The translations under genes and the position numbers were made by a program. Under the pieces are notes generated by a model, which saw only the letters and a list, made by a program, of their open reading frames with translations, was not told where the DNA came from and made no database searches. Positions 52,712 through 61,782 of a stretch of DNA of 64,000 bases are shown here, one piece after another (within the stretch, counting starts at the first letter, position 1; each line of letters starts with the position of its first letter). This DNA is from Actinoplanes flavus (GTDB lineage: Bacteria; Actinomycetota; Actinomycetes; Mycobacteriales; Micromonosporaceae): the NCBI RefSeq assembly GCF_017592555.1, contig NZ_JAGFNS010000014.1, positions 124,001 to 188,000 on the forward strand, given 5' to 3'.

Positions 52712-54241
52712 TCAGCCGCGGCGCCACTTCTGGTTGGCGGTGCCGGCGCACTCCCAGAGCTGGATCTGGGCCCGGTCCTCGCCGTTCCAGTCCTTGATGT
52801 CGAGGCACTTGCCGGCCTGCGGGTTCACCAGGTCGCCGGCGGCGCTGAGCACCCACTGCTGGGCCGGGTTGCCGCTGCAGTTGGCGATCTGGATGATGAC
52901 GCCGTTGGCGGTGGAGCCCCACGGCACGTCCAGGCACTTGTTGTTGCCCGAGCGCAGCGTGCCGTTGACCGCCTCCCACTTCTGCGCGTCGGAGCCGTTG
53001 CAGGTCCACATCTGCACCGGTACGCCGTCGGAGAAGTCGCCGCCGGGCACGTCCAGGCACCTGTTGTTCCAGTTGCTGACGATCGCGGTGCGGGTGCCGC
53101 CGCCGCTGGTGGTGAGGCTCAGGCCGTACACCTGAAGGATCTCGTTGACCGGCTGGAACCACATGGTGCCGCTGGTGGTGCAGTTGCCGGTGCCGCCCGA
53201 GGTGACCCCCTGGGCCTGGTTGCCGGAGATCCACGAGCCGCCGGAGTCGCCCGGCTGGGCGCAGGCGTTGCTGCGGCTCAGGCCGGACACCGCGCCCTGC
53301 TGGTAGTTGATCGTCTCGTTCTTGCCGAGCAGGGTGCCGCAGCGCCAGCCGGTGGTGCGCCCGGACCGGCAGATCGAACTGCCGACCGCAGCCTCCTGCG
53401 AGCCGGCGACCAGCACGTTCCCGCCGGCGTAGTTGTTGACCCACGGTTGCGGCGTCCAGTTGCCGTTGGTCCGCACCCAGGCGTAGTCGTTGCCGGGGAA
53501 GGACGATCCGGCGAACGTGCCCTGCGCCTGGTTGTTGAAGCCGAGCGTCGGGCTGCCGGCGCCGCCGCAGTGACCGGCCGTCACGAAGCCGCCGGCCACC
53601 GCGAAACCGACCGAGCAGAGCGTGTTGCCGTTGATCACGAACTGGTCGCCGCCGCGGATGTCGAACATCGGCCGGGGCGCGCCGGCGGCGGTCCGGACGG
53701 TGACCGGGCCGGCCCCGCTGTCACGGGCGAACCGCTCGGCGGCGGCCTCGGCGCCCGGTGCGACGGTGACGACGACGCTGTTGGTGGCCGGATCCACGTA
53801 CCAGCTGCGGATCTCGTCACCCGCCTCGGCACTGTTGCGGTCGAGCCTGGCGCGAGCCGCGTCGAGGGCGGCCGCCGAACGGGCGACGATCTTCGGGACG
53901 GCGCCCTCCTCGCGTACGACGGTGGCGTCCGCCGGGTCGGTCACGGCGACGGTGAGGCGGCTGCCGCCGGCCGGGATCCAGGCGCCGGCGAAGTCCCGGC
54001 CCAGCCGTTTCCGCAGGCGTTGTTCGACGACCGGCGCGGCCGCCTCGGTGGTCAGCCGGTCGGCGATCTGGGTGTCGGTCAGCCCGAGGTCGCTGCGCAT
54101 CGCGTCGAGCATGCCGGGCGCCAGGTCGAGCCGGACCGGGGCGGGTTCCGGGGCGGCGGGTTTCGGGGCGGCGGAACTGACGGCCGGGGTCGCCGCGACG
54201 ACCGCCAAGGCCACGACCACCTGGAGGATCGGACGTTTCAT
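52712..54241 (-). CDS. Secreted streptogrisin/alpha-lytic-type serine protease with ricin-B domain
   Basis: A protein of 509 residues. Signal peptide about residues 1-25 (MKRPILQVVVALAVVAATPA, cut near SSA). A propeptide (about 30-195) of the alpha-lytic protease type guides folding. The S1 catalytic domain has His in VTAGHCG, Asp in NDYAWV and Ser in CAQPGDSGGS. A C-terminal ricin-B-type lectin repeat (about 380-509; NRCLDVPGG, NKCLDVPWG, GKCLDIKDW and QxW motifs) should bind polysaccharide. It is therefore an exported protease targeted to a carbohydrate surface such as a cell wall. A TTGACA -35 box and a LacI-type operator-like palindrome lie upstream. Confidence 0.94.
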   Translation of the reverse strand: MKRPILQVVVALAVVAATPAVSSAAPKPAAPEPAPVRLDLAPGMLDAMRSDLGLTDTQIADRLTTEAAAPVVEQRLRKRLGRDFAGAWIPAGGSRLTVAVTDPADATVVREEGAVPKIVARSAAALDAARARLDRNSAEAGDEIRSWYVDPATNSVVVTVAPGAEAAAERFARDSGAGPVTVRTAAGAPRPMFDIRGGDQFVINGNTLCSVGFAVAGGFVTAGHCGGAGSPTLGFNNQAQGTFAGSSFPGNDYAWVRTNGNWTPQPWVNNYAGGNVLVAGSQEAAVGSSICRSGRTTGWRCGTLLGKNETINYQQGAVSGLSRSNACAQPGDSGGSWISGNQAQGVTSGGTGNCTTSGTMWFQPVNEILQVYGLSLTTSGGGTRTAIVSNWNNRCLDVPGGDFSDGVPVQMWTCNGSDAQKWEAVNGTLRSGNNKCLDVPWGSTANGVIIQIANCSGNPAQQWVLSAAGDLVNPQAGKCLDIKDWNGEDRAQIQLWECAGTANQKWRRG

Positions 54242-54271
54242 GGGGATATTCCTTCTCAGCGCAAGAACGGG

Positions 54272-54318
54272 GAGAGCGCTCTCTGGCCGAGCTTTCTATC
54301 GACGTTCATAACTGTCAA
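54272..54318 (-). promoter_or_regulatory. Promoter and LacI-type operator-like palindrome of the protease gene
   Basis: On the minus strand, TTGACA (54318-54313) is followed by the 12-bp perfect palindrome GAGAGCGCTCTC (54272-54283). That palindrome resembles CebR/LacI-family sites found upstream of actinobacterial sugar-degradation genes. The ATG is 31 bp further on. Confidence 0.5.
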
Positions 54319-54331
54319 GAAGGTTTTAAAT

Positions 54332-55690
54332 TTATGCCGCGAACCAGATCGTCGCGGCCAGGCCGCCGGTCGCCGCGGGCGCCAGCGTGAACCGGCCACC
54401 GGACGCCTCCACCAGCACCGACACGATCGATAGGCCCAGACCGGCGCCGTCGACGTTCTGCGCGTCCGGCGCGCGCCAGAAGCGTTCGGTGGCCCGGCGC
54501 CGCTGCTCCTCGGTCATGCCGGGACCGGTGTCACGGACCGTCACCTCGGCCCCGCCGTCGCGGGCCGCGACCTCCACCTCGACCTTCCCGCCGGCCGGCG
54601 TGAACTTCAGCGCGTTGTCGATCAGCGCGTCCAGCGCCTGATCCAGCGCCGTGGCGACCATCCGCGCCGGCAGCCGCTCCTCGGGCAGGACCGCGACCAG
54701 CTCGATGTCGCGGCGCTCGGTGAGCGGCCGCCACGCCTGCACCCGGTTGCGGGTCAGCGCCACCGCGTCCACCACCTCGACCCGCTGCTGACCGCGTTCG
54801 GCCCGGGCCAGGGCGAGCAGCCCGTCCAGCACGTCCGCGAGCCGGTCGGTCTCCTCCAGGGCGATCTCGTGATCGGCGCGCAGATCCTCGTCGTCGAGAC
54901 CGCCGCCCAGATCCTCGATCCGCAACCGCAGCACGGTCAGCGGATTACGCAGCTGATGGCTGGCGTGCGCCACGAACGACCGCTGCCGCTCCATCGCCTC
55001 GGCCACCGCGTCCGCCATCTCGTTGAAACTCGCCGACAACCGGCGCAACTCCGGCGGGCCGAGGCCGGGCTGCACGCGGGCCGCGCTGTCCCCCGCGGCG
55101 ATCTCGTGGGCCGCCGCGTCCAGCCGGGTCACCGGCCGCAGCACCCAGCCGGCCAGCCGGTGCGCGGTCGTCAGACACGCCGCCACCGCGATCGCGCCGA
55201 CCATGGCCAGAACCAGCCAGACCACCAGCACGGCGCGCCGGTTACGGTCGGTGGGCGAGACGGTCAACACCACGCCCAGTACGGCGCCGCCGTCACTGAC
55301 CGGAACGGCGACCACCAGGGGCTCGGTCGTCCACGGCCACAACGTCTCGGGGCTGCCGACCTGGTGCCCGGCGAGAGCACCACGGATCGCCCCGGCCGCG
55401 GCGGCCGGCCGTCTGCCGAAGACGCTGAGCACCCGCTGATCCTGGTCGACCAGCATCGTGCCGATGCCGTACAGCTCCTGGTAGCGGCGCAGCTCGTCGG
55501 TGAGCGCGTCGAGCTCCCCGCTGCGCACGGCCGGCGCGGCCAGCGAGGCGAACCGGGTGGCGTCGGCCATCCGGTCGGCGACCGCACGGTCGGTCTCCCG
55601 GCTGGCGACGGTCACGGCGAGCGGGATGGCCAGGGCGAGCAGCACCATGCAGAGCAGCAGGAGGTAGGTGACCACCAACCGCCTGCGCAC
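54332..55690 (-). CDS. Two-component sensor histidine kinase
   Basis: A protein of 452 residues starting at GTG 55690 behind GGGGGAG. Transmembrane segments at about residues 5-28 and 165-188 enclose an extracellular sensor region. HAMP follows (HRLAGWVLRPVTRLDAAAHEIAAGD), then the phospho-acceptor region SFVAHASHQLRNPLTVLRLRIEDL with the H-box His, and the ATPase region (N-box DNALKFTPAGG, RDTGPGM, GAGLGLSIV). The signal is unknown. No response regulator is adjacent; the nearest, on the same strand, is 5.2 kb upstream at 60904-61563, with two opposite-strand genes between. Confidence 0.92.
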   Translation of the reverse strand: MRRRLVVTYLLLLCMVLLALAIPLAVTVASRETDRAVADRMADATRFASLAAPAVRSGELDALTDELRRYQELYGIGTMLVDQDQRVLSVFGRRPAAAAGAIRGALAGHQVGSPETLWPWTTEPLVVAVPVSDGGAVLGVVLTVSPTDRNRRAVLVVWLVLAMVGAIAVAACLTTAHRLAGWVLRPVTRLDAAAHEIAAGDSAARVQPGLGPPELRRLSASFNEMADAVAEAMERQRSFVAHASHQLRNPLTVLRLRIEDLGGGLDDEDLRADHEIALEETDRLADVLDGLLALARAERGQQRVEVVDAVALTRNRVQAWRPLTERRDIELVAVLPEERLPARMVATALDQALDALIDNALKFTPAGGKVEVEVAARDGGAEVTVRDTGPGMTEEQRRRATERFWRAPDAQNVDGAGLGLSIVSVLVEASGGRFTLAPAATGGLAATIWFAA

Positions 55691-55875
55691 GGGCGCTCCC
55701 CCGATCTGCTCCTTACCCAGCGGGCAAACGGTAGCCGACCGCACCGGCCGCCGACACGGGTCCGTGGTCACCGAATGGTCACGCGGCGGGTCGACCTCGT
55801 CACCGGGCGACAACGACGCCCGTCACCCTGTCGAGCGACTACCCTTCATAGAGCATCTAGCCCTACGCTAACCCC

Positions 55876-56745
55876 ATGCCCTCACAAGCGCACGAGGTCC
55901 TCATCGAGATGTTTCGGAACCGGCCGTCCCTAGCCGCCGAGCTTCTCGACGGGCCACTGCACGACCACCTCCCGCCCTTCGACGAAGCCCTCCTCACCTC
56001 CGCCGAGCTCAACGATGTCGCCCCGACCGAGTACCGCGCCGACGCCGTCGTCACCCTGAACCGGTCCGGCGCCACCGTCCTCGCCGTCGTCGTCGAAGTG
56101 CAACGCCGCATCGACGGCAGAAAACAGCGCAGCTGGCCCGCCTACGTCGCCACGCTCTACGCCCGGCTCGGCTGCCCCGTCGCCCTGCTCGTGGTCTGCC
56201 CCCATCAACCGGTCGCCGACTGGGCCGCGCAGCCGATCGCGATCGGCATGCCACCGGCGAGCATCGTCCCGATGGCGTTCGGCCCCCGGCAGATCCCCGT
56301 CATCGGCACGCGCGACGTCGCCCGCCGCCTCCCCGAACTGACCGTGCTCTCCGTCCTCGCCCACGCCGCCCACGCCGAGCCGCATCCGCTCTTCGGCGCC
56401 CTGTTCGCCGCGCTCGACGTCATCGAACCCGACACCGCCACCCTTTACCATGACTTCATCCTCACCGTGCTGCCCGCCGCGACCCGAAAGCTGCTGGAGG
56501 ACTACATGACCACCACCGACTACCCCTACAAGAGCGAGTGGTCACAACGGCAGTTCGCCGCCGGCAAGGCGGAAGGCGAGACTCGGGCGGTTCTCACCTT
56601 CCTGGAGGCGCGCGGCGTGGAGATCTCCGACAAGGCCCGGGCGACGATCACCGGCTGCACCGACCTCGACCAGATCGAACAGTGGGTCCGCCGGGCAGCC
56701 ACCGCCGAGCGGGTGGAAGACCTGGGCGGTCCCCTGCTCGACTGA
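55876..56745 (+). CDS. Rpn-like PD-(D/E)XK nuclease-family protein
   Basis: A protein of 289 residues. The N-terminal half carries a PD-(D/E)xK-like arrangement: YRADAVVTL, then VLAVVVEVQRRIDGRKQRSWPAYVATLYARLGCPVALLVV. This is the pattern of the actinobacterial Rpn/putative transposase group. The C-terminal part has the usual linker with SEWSQRQFAAGKAEGETRAVLTFLEARGVEIS. Rpn proteins are recombination-promoting nucleases, and some are linked to phage defence. It lies directly upstream of the CHAT-NTPase-TPR gene on the same strand, so the pair may form a defence unit; this is inference. No transposon ends were seen. Confidence 0.72.
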   Translation: MPSQAHEVLIEMFRNRPSLAAELLDGPLHDHLPPFDEALLTSAELNDVAPTEYRADAVVTLNRSGATVLAVVVEVQRRIDGRKQRSWPAYVATLYARLGCPVALLVVCPHQPVADWAAQPIAIGMPPASIVPMAFGPRQIPVIGTRDVARRLPELTVLSVLAHAAHAEPHPLFGALFAALDVIEPDTATLYHDFILTVLPAATRKLLEDYMTTTDYPYKSEWSQRQFAAGKAEGETRAVLTFLEARGVEISDKARATITGCTDLDQIEQWVRRAATAERVEDLGGPLLD

Positions 56746-56887
56746 CGCCGCTTCCCGGATCGACAAGCCCCGCCACCTGACGCATCGTCGCCGCTTCGGA
56801 AGCAGGAGCCGATCGCTGTCCGCCAGATAGTGGTGACGGCTGACAGTGCTGCGGGGCTGTCGGTGCCGGGTCAGGAGGTCTGTGCGG

Positions 56888-59800
56888 GTGGTTACCGGTC
56901 TGGTTCTGGATGCTGCCGGGTTCGAGGTGCTGGTCGCCGGAGAGCGGGTGGGTCCTCCCCGGGCTCTGGAGACCTCTGACGTCGAGCTGCTGCGGGATGT
57001 GACGGGCCGCTATGTGGACGCGATCCACGCGCATGCCGATGACGGCGTTTTCCTCGGTCTGGGCCGGGAGCTGTTCGCGTGGCTCGACGGCGGCCGGCGG
57101 CAGTTGACCCTGCTCCTGGACCGGGCCGCGACACCGTTGACATTCGAGATTCAAGGACCGCGGGCGCCGTCCTCAGCCGGCTGGGCGATGTTGCGCGCGC
57201 CGTGGGAGGTGCTGGCCGACCAGGGTGGGTTTCTGGCCGCGGATGCGCTTCGCCGGTTCGAGGTGGTTCGCCGGCTGGGCAGGGCGGCGGCCGCTCCACC
57301 GCTCGACAGGTTCCGGCTGGGGCTGATGTTCATGGCCTCGGCTCCGGCCGGGCAGCACGAGCTGGACTTCGAGGCCGAGGAGTCGGCCATCCTGACGGCG
57401 GTCGCCGACGCGGGGGTGGACCTGGTCGTGGAGGACACCGGGGATCCCGACCAGCTGCGGTTGCGGTGGGCGAACCTCGACGGGCTCCCGGTGCTGCATC
57501 TGTCCTGCCACGGGGTGAACAACTGGCCCGCGCCCGCGGGTGGGCCCCGGGTGCCGGTGCTCATGATGGAGAACGAGGTCGGCGACGGCCGGCCCGTCAC
57601 GGCGGCCGAACTGGTCGAACGGTTGTCGGTGATGCCGCGGTTGATGGTCGTCTCGGCGTGTTTGACGGCTACGCCGGCGGACGCGACCGGGTATCTCGCG
57701 CCCGGCCCCGACCATCGCTCCACGGGCACCGAGGCGGGTGCCGAGGTGGTGGTGCCGGTGGCGCATTCCCTGGCCACCGAACTGGTGACCGCCGGGATCC
57801 CGGCGGTGGTGGGCTGGGACGGGTCGGTCACCGACGGCGCCGCAACCCGGTTCGCCCAGCATCTCTACCAGCAGTTGGGGTCACGGCAGGATCTGGCGCT
57901 GGCGGTCGGTGACGCCCGCCGCAAGTTGCTGGCCTGTGATCAGCCACCGTTGCGGGCGGACTGGCATCTGGCCCGGATCTGGCTCGGCCCGGGCGGCGGC
58001 GGACCGGTCGTCGCCGGAGCCGTGAAGCGGCAGAAGGTGTCGGCCGTACACGGGACGAAGACGTTCCTCGACCTGAAACGCCAGCACGTGCCGGTGGCCT
58101 CGGCGGACATGTTCGTCGGCCGGCGGCGGGAGATGCGGCGGGCGTTGCGCGTACTGCGTGGTAGCGAGCAGGCCGGGGTGCTGCTGCACGGGCAGGGCCG
58201 GCTGGGCAAGTCGAGCCTGGCGGCCCGGCTGGCGGACCGGTTCCCTGATCGGGCGGTCGCGGTGGTCTTCGGCGACTACACCGCGCTCGGCGTGCTGGAC
58301 GCGATCACGACAGCGGTGCAGGACAATCCGGATGCGCGCACCATGATCGAGGCCCGGCGAGCCGAGGTGCGGGAGCGGCCGGAGGCGCTGCGGTGGATCC
58401 TGGTCGATCTTCTGGGCGGTCCGTGCACGCAGAACGGCGAAGATCATCAGCGGCCCCTGCTGCTGATCATCGATGATCTGGAGCAGGTCCTCGAACCGCG
58501 AGCGGATGGTCCGCACCGTGTGGCCGCCGGGTTCGCGCCGGTGCTGGCGGCCGTCCTGCAGGCGTTCGATCCGGACCGAGGTGACAGCCGGCTGGTGGTC
58601 ACCAGCCGGTTCGTGTTCGCGTTGGACGGGCTGGAGGCCCGGTTGACACCGGTGCAGTTGGCCCCGTTGTCGGAGGTGGCGCAGCGCAAGCTCGCGGTTC
58701 GGCAGCGGGCGGCGTCGCCGGAGGAGCTGCGGGAGACGCGGGCCGGACTGGCGGTGCGGGCGATGGCTCTCAGCGGAGGCAACCCCGGTCTCCAGGATCT
58801 GGTCGGATTGCGGCTCGTCTACAGCCCGGAGGTCACACCCGACCGTGCCGAGCAAGCCGTCACCGACATGGAGACCTACCTGAAACAGGGGGATCTGCCC
58901 AGCGACGGCGAGGTGCGGGCGTTCGTGGAGAACCTCGCCCTGGACGCCCTGATCGACCAGGCCGGGGCCGACCACATCGCCCTCCTGCGAGCGCTGACCC
59001 TGTTCGACCTGCCGATGCCGGCTCCGGTCACGGACCTGCTCGAAACCCGGACCGGCGGAACGGTCCGGCGACTGTGCGGGCTGGGGCTGGCCGACACCTT
59101 CCCCGACCCCTACAGCGAAGCGGCCACCGCCGTGGCGGTCAATGCTCTCGCCGCCGGTCGGCTCACCCCACTGACCGAGCCGGAGCAGGTAGAACTGGCG
59201 ACGGCAGTGGTTGAGCCTCTGGCTGCGGCGTGGACCGACCCAAAACTCCGGAATCCGGCCCTGGACCTGCAGCTGACCCGATTGGCGGTCCTGGCAGACG
59301 ATCCGACGGTGATCACCGTGAGCGCTGCGGACGCGGTGTGGACCTTGCGTTCCGGGCCCGCCGCGCAGGCTCTGGCACTCGGGCAGGCGGCCATCTCGAT
59401 ACTCGACCGGCACGGCAGCCCGGTACCGGCCCTACTGCTACGGCGGGTCGCCGACGCGGCGCAGGTCAGCGGCGACGGCGACGCCGCCGCCGCACTATTT
59501 GACCGGGCGGTCAAGCAAGCCACATCGGAAGGTGCCGCAGCCGACCTACTGGAACATGCTCGGGTCATCGCCGAATACGCCCGCCTGCTGGTAACCCGTG
59601 GTGAACTGGATCGGGCCGAGCAATTGTTCCATCAGGCCCGGGGCATGTTCACCACTTCCCATTCGGATCACGAAACCGCCGTAACCTGGGGAAACATCGC
59701 CGACATCCTCCACCGGCGCGGCGACTACGACGAAGCACTCCGCATCCGCCACGAAATCGAACTTCCCGTCTACCGACGCCTCGGCGACAGCCGCTCCACC

Positions 59801-60832
59801 GCCGTCACCTGGGGCAAAGTCGCCGACATCGTCTACCAGCGCGGCGACTACGACGAAGCACTCCGCATCCGCCACGAAACCGAACTTCCCGTCTACCGAC
59901 GCCTCGGCGACAGCCGCTCCACCGCCCTCACCTGGGGCAAAGTCGCCGACATCGCCTACCAGCGCGGCGACTACGACGAAGCACTCCGCATCCGCCACGA
60001 AACCGAACTCCCGGTCTACGAACGGCTCGGCGACACCCGCGCCACCGCCATCACCTGGGGCAAAATCGCCGACATTCTCTACCGACGCGGGGACTACGAC
60101 GAAGCACTCCGCATCCACCACGAACGCCAGCTACCCGTCTACCAACGCCTCGGCGACACCCGGGAAACCGCCGTCACCTGGGGAAACATCGCCGGCATTC
60201 GCTACCAGCGCGGGGACTACGACGAAGCACTCCGCATCCACCACGAACGCCAGCTACCCGTCTACCAACGCCTCGGCGACACCCGGGAAACCGCCATCAC
60301 CTGGGGAAACATCGCCGACATCCTCTACCAGCGCGGCGACTACGACGAAGCACTCCGCATCCACCACGAACGCCAGCTACCCGTCTACCAACGCCTCGGC
60401 GACACCCGGGAAACCGCCATCACCTGGGGAAAGATCGCCGACATCCTCCGCCAGCGCGGCGAACACGACGAAGCTCTCCGTATCCGCCAAGAGGAGGTGC
60501 TGCCAGCTCTCGAGCGGTTGAACGACTTGGACGGCATCGCGAATGCCACCTGGGGTATCGCGGAGATCCAATTGGGCCGCCAGGAATTCGAAGCCGCGGT
60601 ACCAAACCTGGTCAAAGCATTTCAGATCCTCGAACACCTGCAACGACCCGACGGTCTCGCGGTTGTCGGCAACACTCTTGGTCAGATCCTGATGGCCTAT
60701 GGCGAAACGGATGCCGCGCGGCAGGTTCTGGAGACGAGCCGTGCCGCAGCCCGCAAGATCGCGGCTACCGCGCTGGAGCAGCATTTGGGCAGATTGCTGC
60801 GGAAGCTCGATCAGGATCCCGAGGAGGAGTAG
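56888..60832 (+). CDS. CHAT protease - STAND NTPase - TPR protein (probable defence effector)
   Basis: About 1314 residues. AGGAGG at 56873-56878 suits GTG 56888; GTG 56882 is possible. Residues about 90-370 are a CHAT caspase-like protease, with the dyad His208 (HLSCHGVNNW) and Cys258 (VVSACLTATP). Residues about 420-700 are a STAND-type NTPase: Walker A GQGRLGKSS with Lys441, Walker B LLLIIDDLE, and a sensor-like VVTSRF. The rest is helical repeats ending in seven nearly identical 41-residue kinesin-light-chain-type TPR units. The layout (protease effector, NTPase switch, repeat sensor) matches bacterial NLR-like defence proteins, which oligomerise on detecting a trigger. The trigger is unknown; the function is inferred from the architecture. 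Confidence 0.85.
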   Translation: MVTGLVLDAAGFEVLVAGERVGPPRALETSDVELLRDVTGRYVDAIHAHADDGVFLGLGRELFAWLDGGRRQLTLLLDRAATPLTFEIQGPRAPSSAGWAMLRAPWEVLADQGGFLAADALRRFEVVRRLGRAAAAPPLDRFRLGLMFMASAPAGQHELDFEAEESAILTAVADAGVDLVVEDTGDPDQLRLRWANLDGLPVLHLSCHGVNNWPAPAGGPRVPVLMMENEVGDGRPVTAAELVERLSVMPRLMVVSACLTATPADATGYLAPGPDHRSTGTEAGAEVVVPVAHSLATELVTAGIPAVVGWDGSVTDGAATRFAQHLYQQLGSRQDLALAVGDARRKLLACDQPPLRADWHLARIWLGPGGGGPVVAGAVKRQKVSAVHGTKTFLDLKRQHVPVASADMFVGRRREMRRALRVLRGSEQAGVLLHGQGRLGKSSLAARLADRFPDRAVAVVFGDYTALGVLDAITTAVQDNPDARTMIEARRAEVRERPEALRWILVDLLGGPCTQNGEDHQRPLLLIIDDLEQVLEPRADGPHRVAAGFAPVLAAVLQAFDPDRGDSRLVVTSRFVFALDGLEARLTPVQLAPLSEVAQRKLAVRQRAASPEELRETRAGLAVRAMALSGGNPGLQDLVGLRLVYSPEVTPDRAEQAVTDMETYLKQGDLPSDGEVRAFVENLALDALIDQAGADHIALLRALTLFDLPMPAPVTDLLETRTGGTVRRLCGLGLADTFPDPYSEAATAVAVNALAAGRLTPLTEPEQVELATAVVEPLAAAWTDPKLRNPALDLQLTRLAVLADDPTVITVSAADAVWTLRSGPAAQALALGQAAISILDRHGSPVPALLLRRVADAAQVSGDGDAAAALFDRAVKQATSEGAAADLLEHARVIAEYARLLVTRGELDRAEQLFHQARGMFTTSHSDHETAVTWGNIADILHRRGDYDEALRIRHEIELPVYRRLGDSRSTAVTWGKVADIVYQRGDYDEALRIRHETELPVYRRLGDSRSTALTWGKVADIAYQRGDYDEALRIRHETELPVYERLGDTRATAITWGKIADILYRRGDYDEALRIHHERQLPVYQRLGDTRETAVTWGNIAGIRYQRGDYDEALRIHHERQLPVYQRLGDTRETAITWGNIADILYQRGDYDEALRIHHERQLPVYQRLGDTRETAITWGKIADILRQRGEHDEALRIRQEEVLPALERLNDLDGIANATWGIAEIQLGRQEFEAAVPNLVKAFQILEHLQRPDGLAVVGNTLGQILMAYGETDAARQVLETSRAAARKIAATALEQHLGRLLRKLDQDPEEE
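59681..60541 (+). repeat. Seven 123-bp tandem repeats coding TPR units
   Basis: Units start at 59681, 59804, 59927, 60050, 60173, 60296 and 60419, exactly 123 bp apart. Each encodes a 41-residue TPR (start TWGxIADI, core RGDYDEALRI, end YxRLGD). Neighbouring units share long stretches of identical DNA including codon choice, so they were recently duplicated or homogenised. Confidence 0.95.
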
Positions 60833-60903
60833 ATCGCTCTACTGATGACCCGGAGCCTTGGCGGCGAGGGGACAGCCAGGTCGGCCGTGATTGTCGCTTG
60901 GGG

Positions 60904-61563
60904 TCAGGTGGAGCGGAGGCGGTAGCCGACTCCGCGGACGGTCTGGACCAGGTCGGGGTCGCCCAGCTTGTTGCGCAGCGAGGCCACGTGCACTTCGAGG
61001 GTGTGCTTGCCGGACCACGTGGTCTGCCAGACGTCGAGCATGATGCGTTCCCGGGTGAGGGCCACGCCCGGCTGCCGGGCCAGAGAGGCCAGGATGTCGA
61101 ATTCCTTGCGGGTGAGGTTGACCGGCTCGCCCGCGACCGCGACCGTGCGGGCGGCCACGTCGATGCGCAACGGCCCGACCTCGATCACCTGGGCCGGCGC
61201 GGGGGCGGAGCGCATCGTGCGCCGTAGGAGGGCCTCGATGCGGGCCTGCAACTCGGCCATCGAGAACGGCTTGACCACGTAGTCGTCGGCTCCGACGCGG
61301 AGGCCGGTGACCCGGTCGCGTTCCTCGCCCCGGGCGGTGACGGCGATGATGCCGAGGTTCTCGTTGCGGGCGCGCAGCACCCGGCACACGTCGATGCCGT
61401 CGCCGTCGGGCAGGTTGAGGTCCAGCAGCACGAGGTCGCAGGGAGCGGCCTCGAGCGCCGCGGTGGCCGTGGCGGCGTGTTCCACCGCGTAGCCGCGCCG
61501 TTGCAGCATCGAGGTCATCACCGCGCCCACCCGGCGGTCGTCCTCCACCAGCAAGATCCGCAT
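60904..61563 (-). CDS. OmpR-family response regulator
   Basis: A protein of 219 residues. Receiver domain residues 1-115: acidic pocket VEDDRR, phospho-Asp in LVLLDLNLPDGDG, VTARG and Lys in VVKPFSMAEL. The winged-helix DNA-binding domain is about residues 128-219: NLTRKEFDILASLARQPGVALTRERIMLDVW ... HVASLRNKLGDPDLVQTVRGVGYRL. The cognate kinase is not adjacent. A same-strand sensor kinase lies at 54332-55690, beyond the opposite-strand Rpn/CHAT genes, and is a plausible partner. Target sites are unknown; an 11-bp-spaced repeat at 49291 is a candidate. Confidence 0.94.
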   Translation of the reverse strand: MRILLVEDDRRVGAVMTSMLQRRGYAVEHAATATAALEAAPCDLVLLDLNLPDGDGIDVCRVLRARNENLGIIAVTARGEERDRVTGLRVGADDYVVKPFSMAELQARIEALLRRTMRSAPAPAQVIEVGPLRIDVAARTVAVAGEPVNLTRKEFDILASLARQPGVALTRERIMLDVWQTTWSGKHTLEVHVASLRNKLGDPDLVQTVRGVGYRLRST

Positions 61564-61682
61564 CGGTTACCGGCCTTCCATCGTTCGAACGCCGCACGGT
61601 AGCCGCTCAACGTTACCGGCGGCCACTCGGAGGATATTGGCCCTTGACAACCGGGCGCCGGTTTTGTCGGTGACCCGGCAGC

Positions 61683-61711
61683 TCCGCCCGGTGGGTGCGG
61701 CACCGGGCGGA
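61683..61711 (-). terminator. Hairpin downstream of the small membrane protein gene
   Basis: A perfect 11-bp stem TCCGCCCGGTG / CACCGGGCGGA with a 7-base loop, in the 219-bp gap between the response regulator gene and the membrane protein gene. It is placed to terminate the latter. The same gap holds a second, weaker dyad near 61643 (GACAACCGG / CCGGTTTTGTC). Confidence 0.6.
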
Positions 61712-61782
61712 CCCGGCAGTGAGCCGGGCCTGAGCTGCGGGAACGGCCGTGGTTGCGGTTGGCGACCGCGGCGTCCGTACCC

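Noticed and set aside
55876..56745. Insertion sequence or transposon carrying the Rpn-like gene
   Set aside because: Although this family is often labelled putative transposase, no terminal inverted repeats or target duplications were seen around it.
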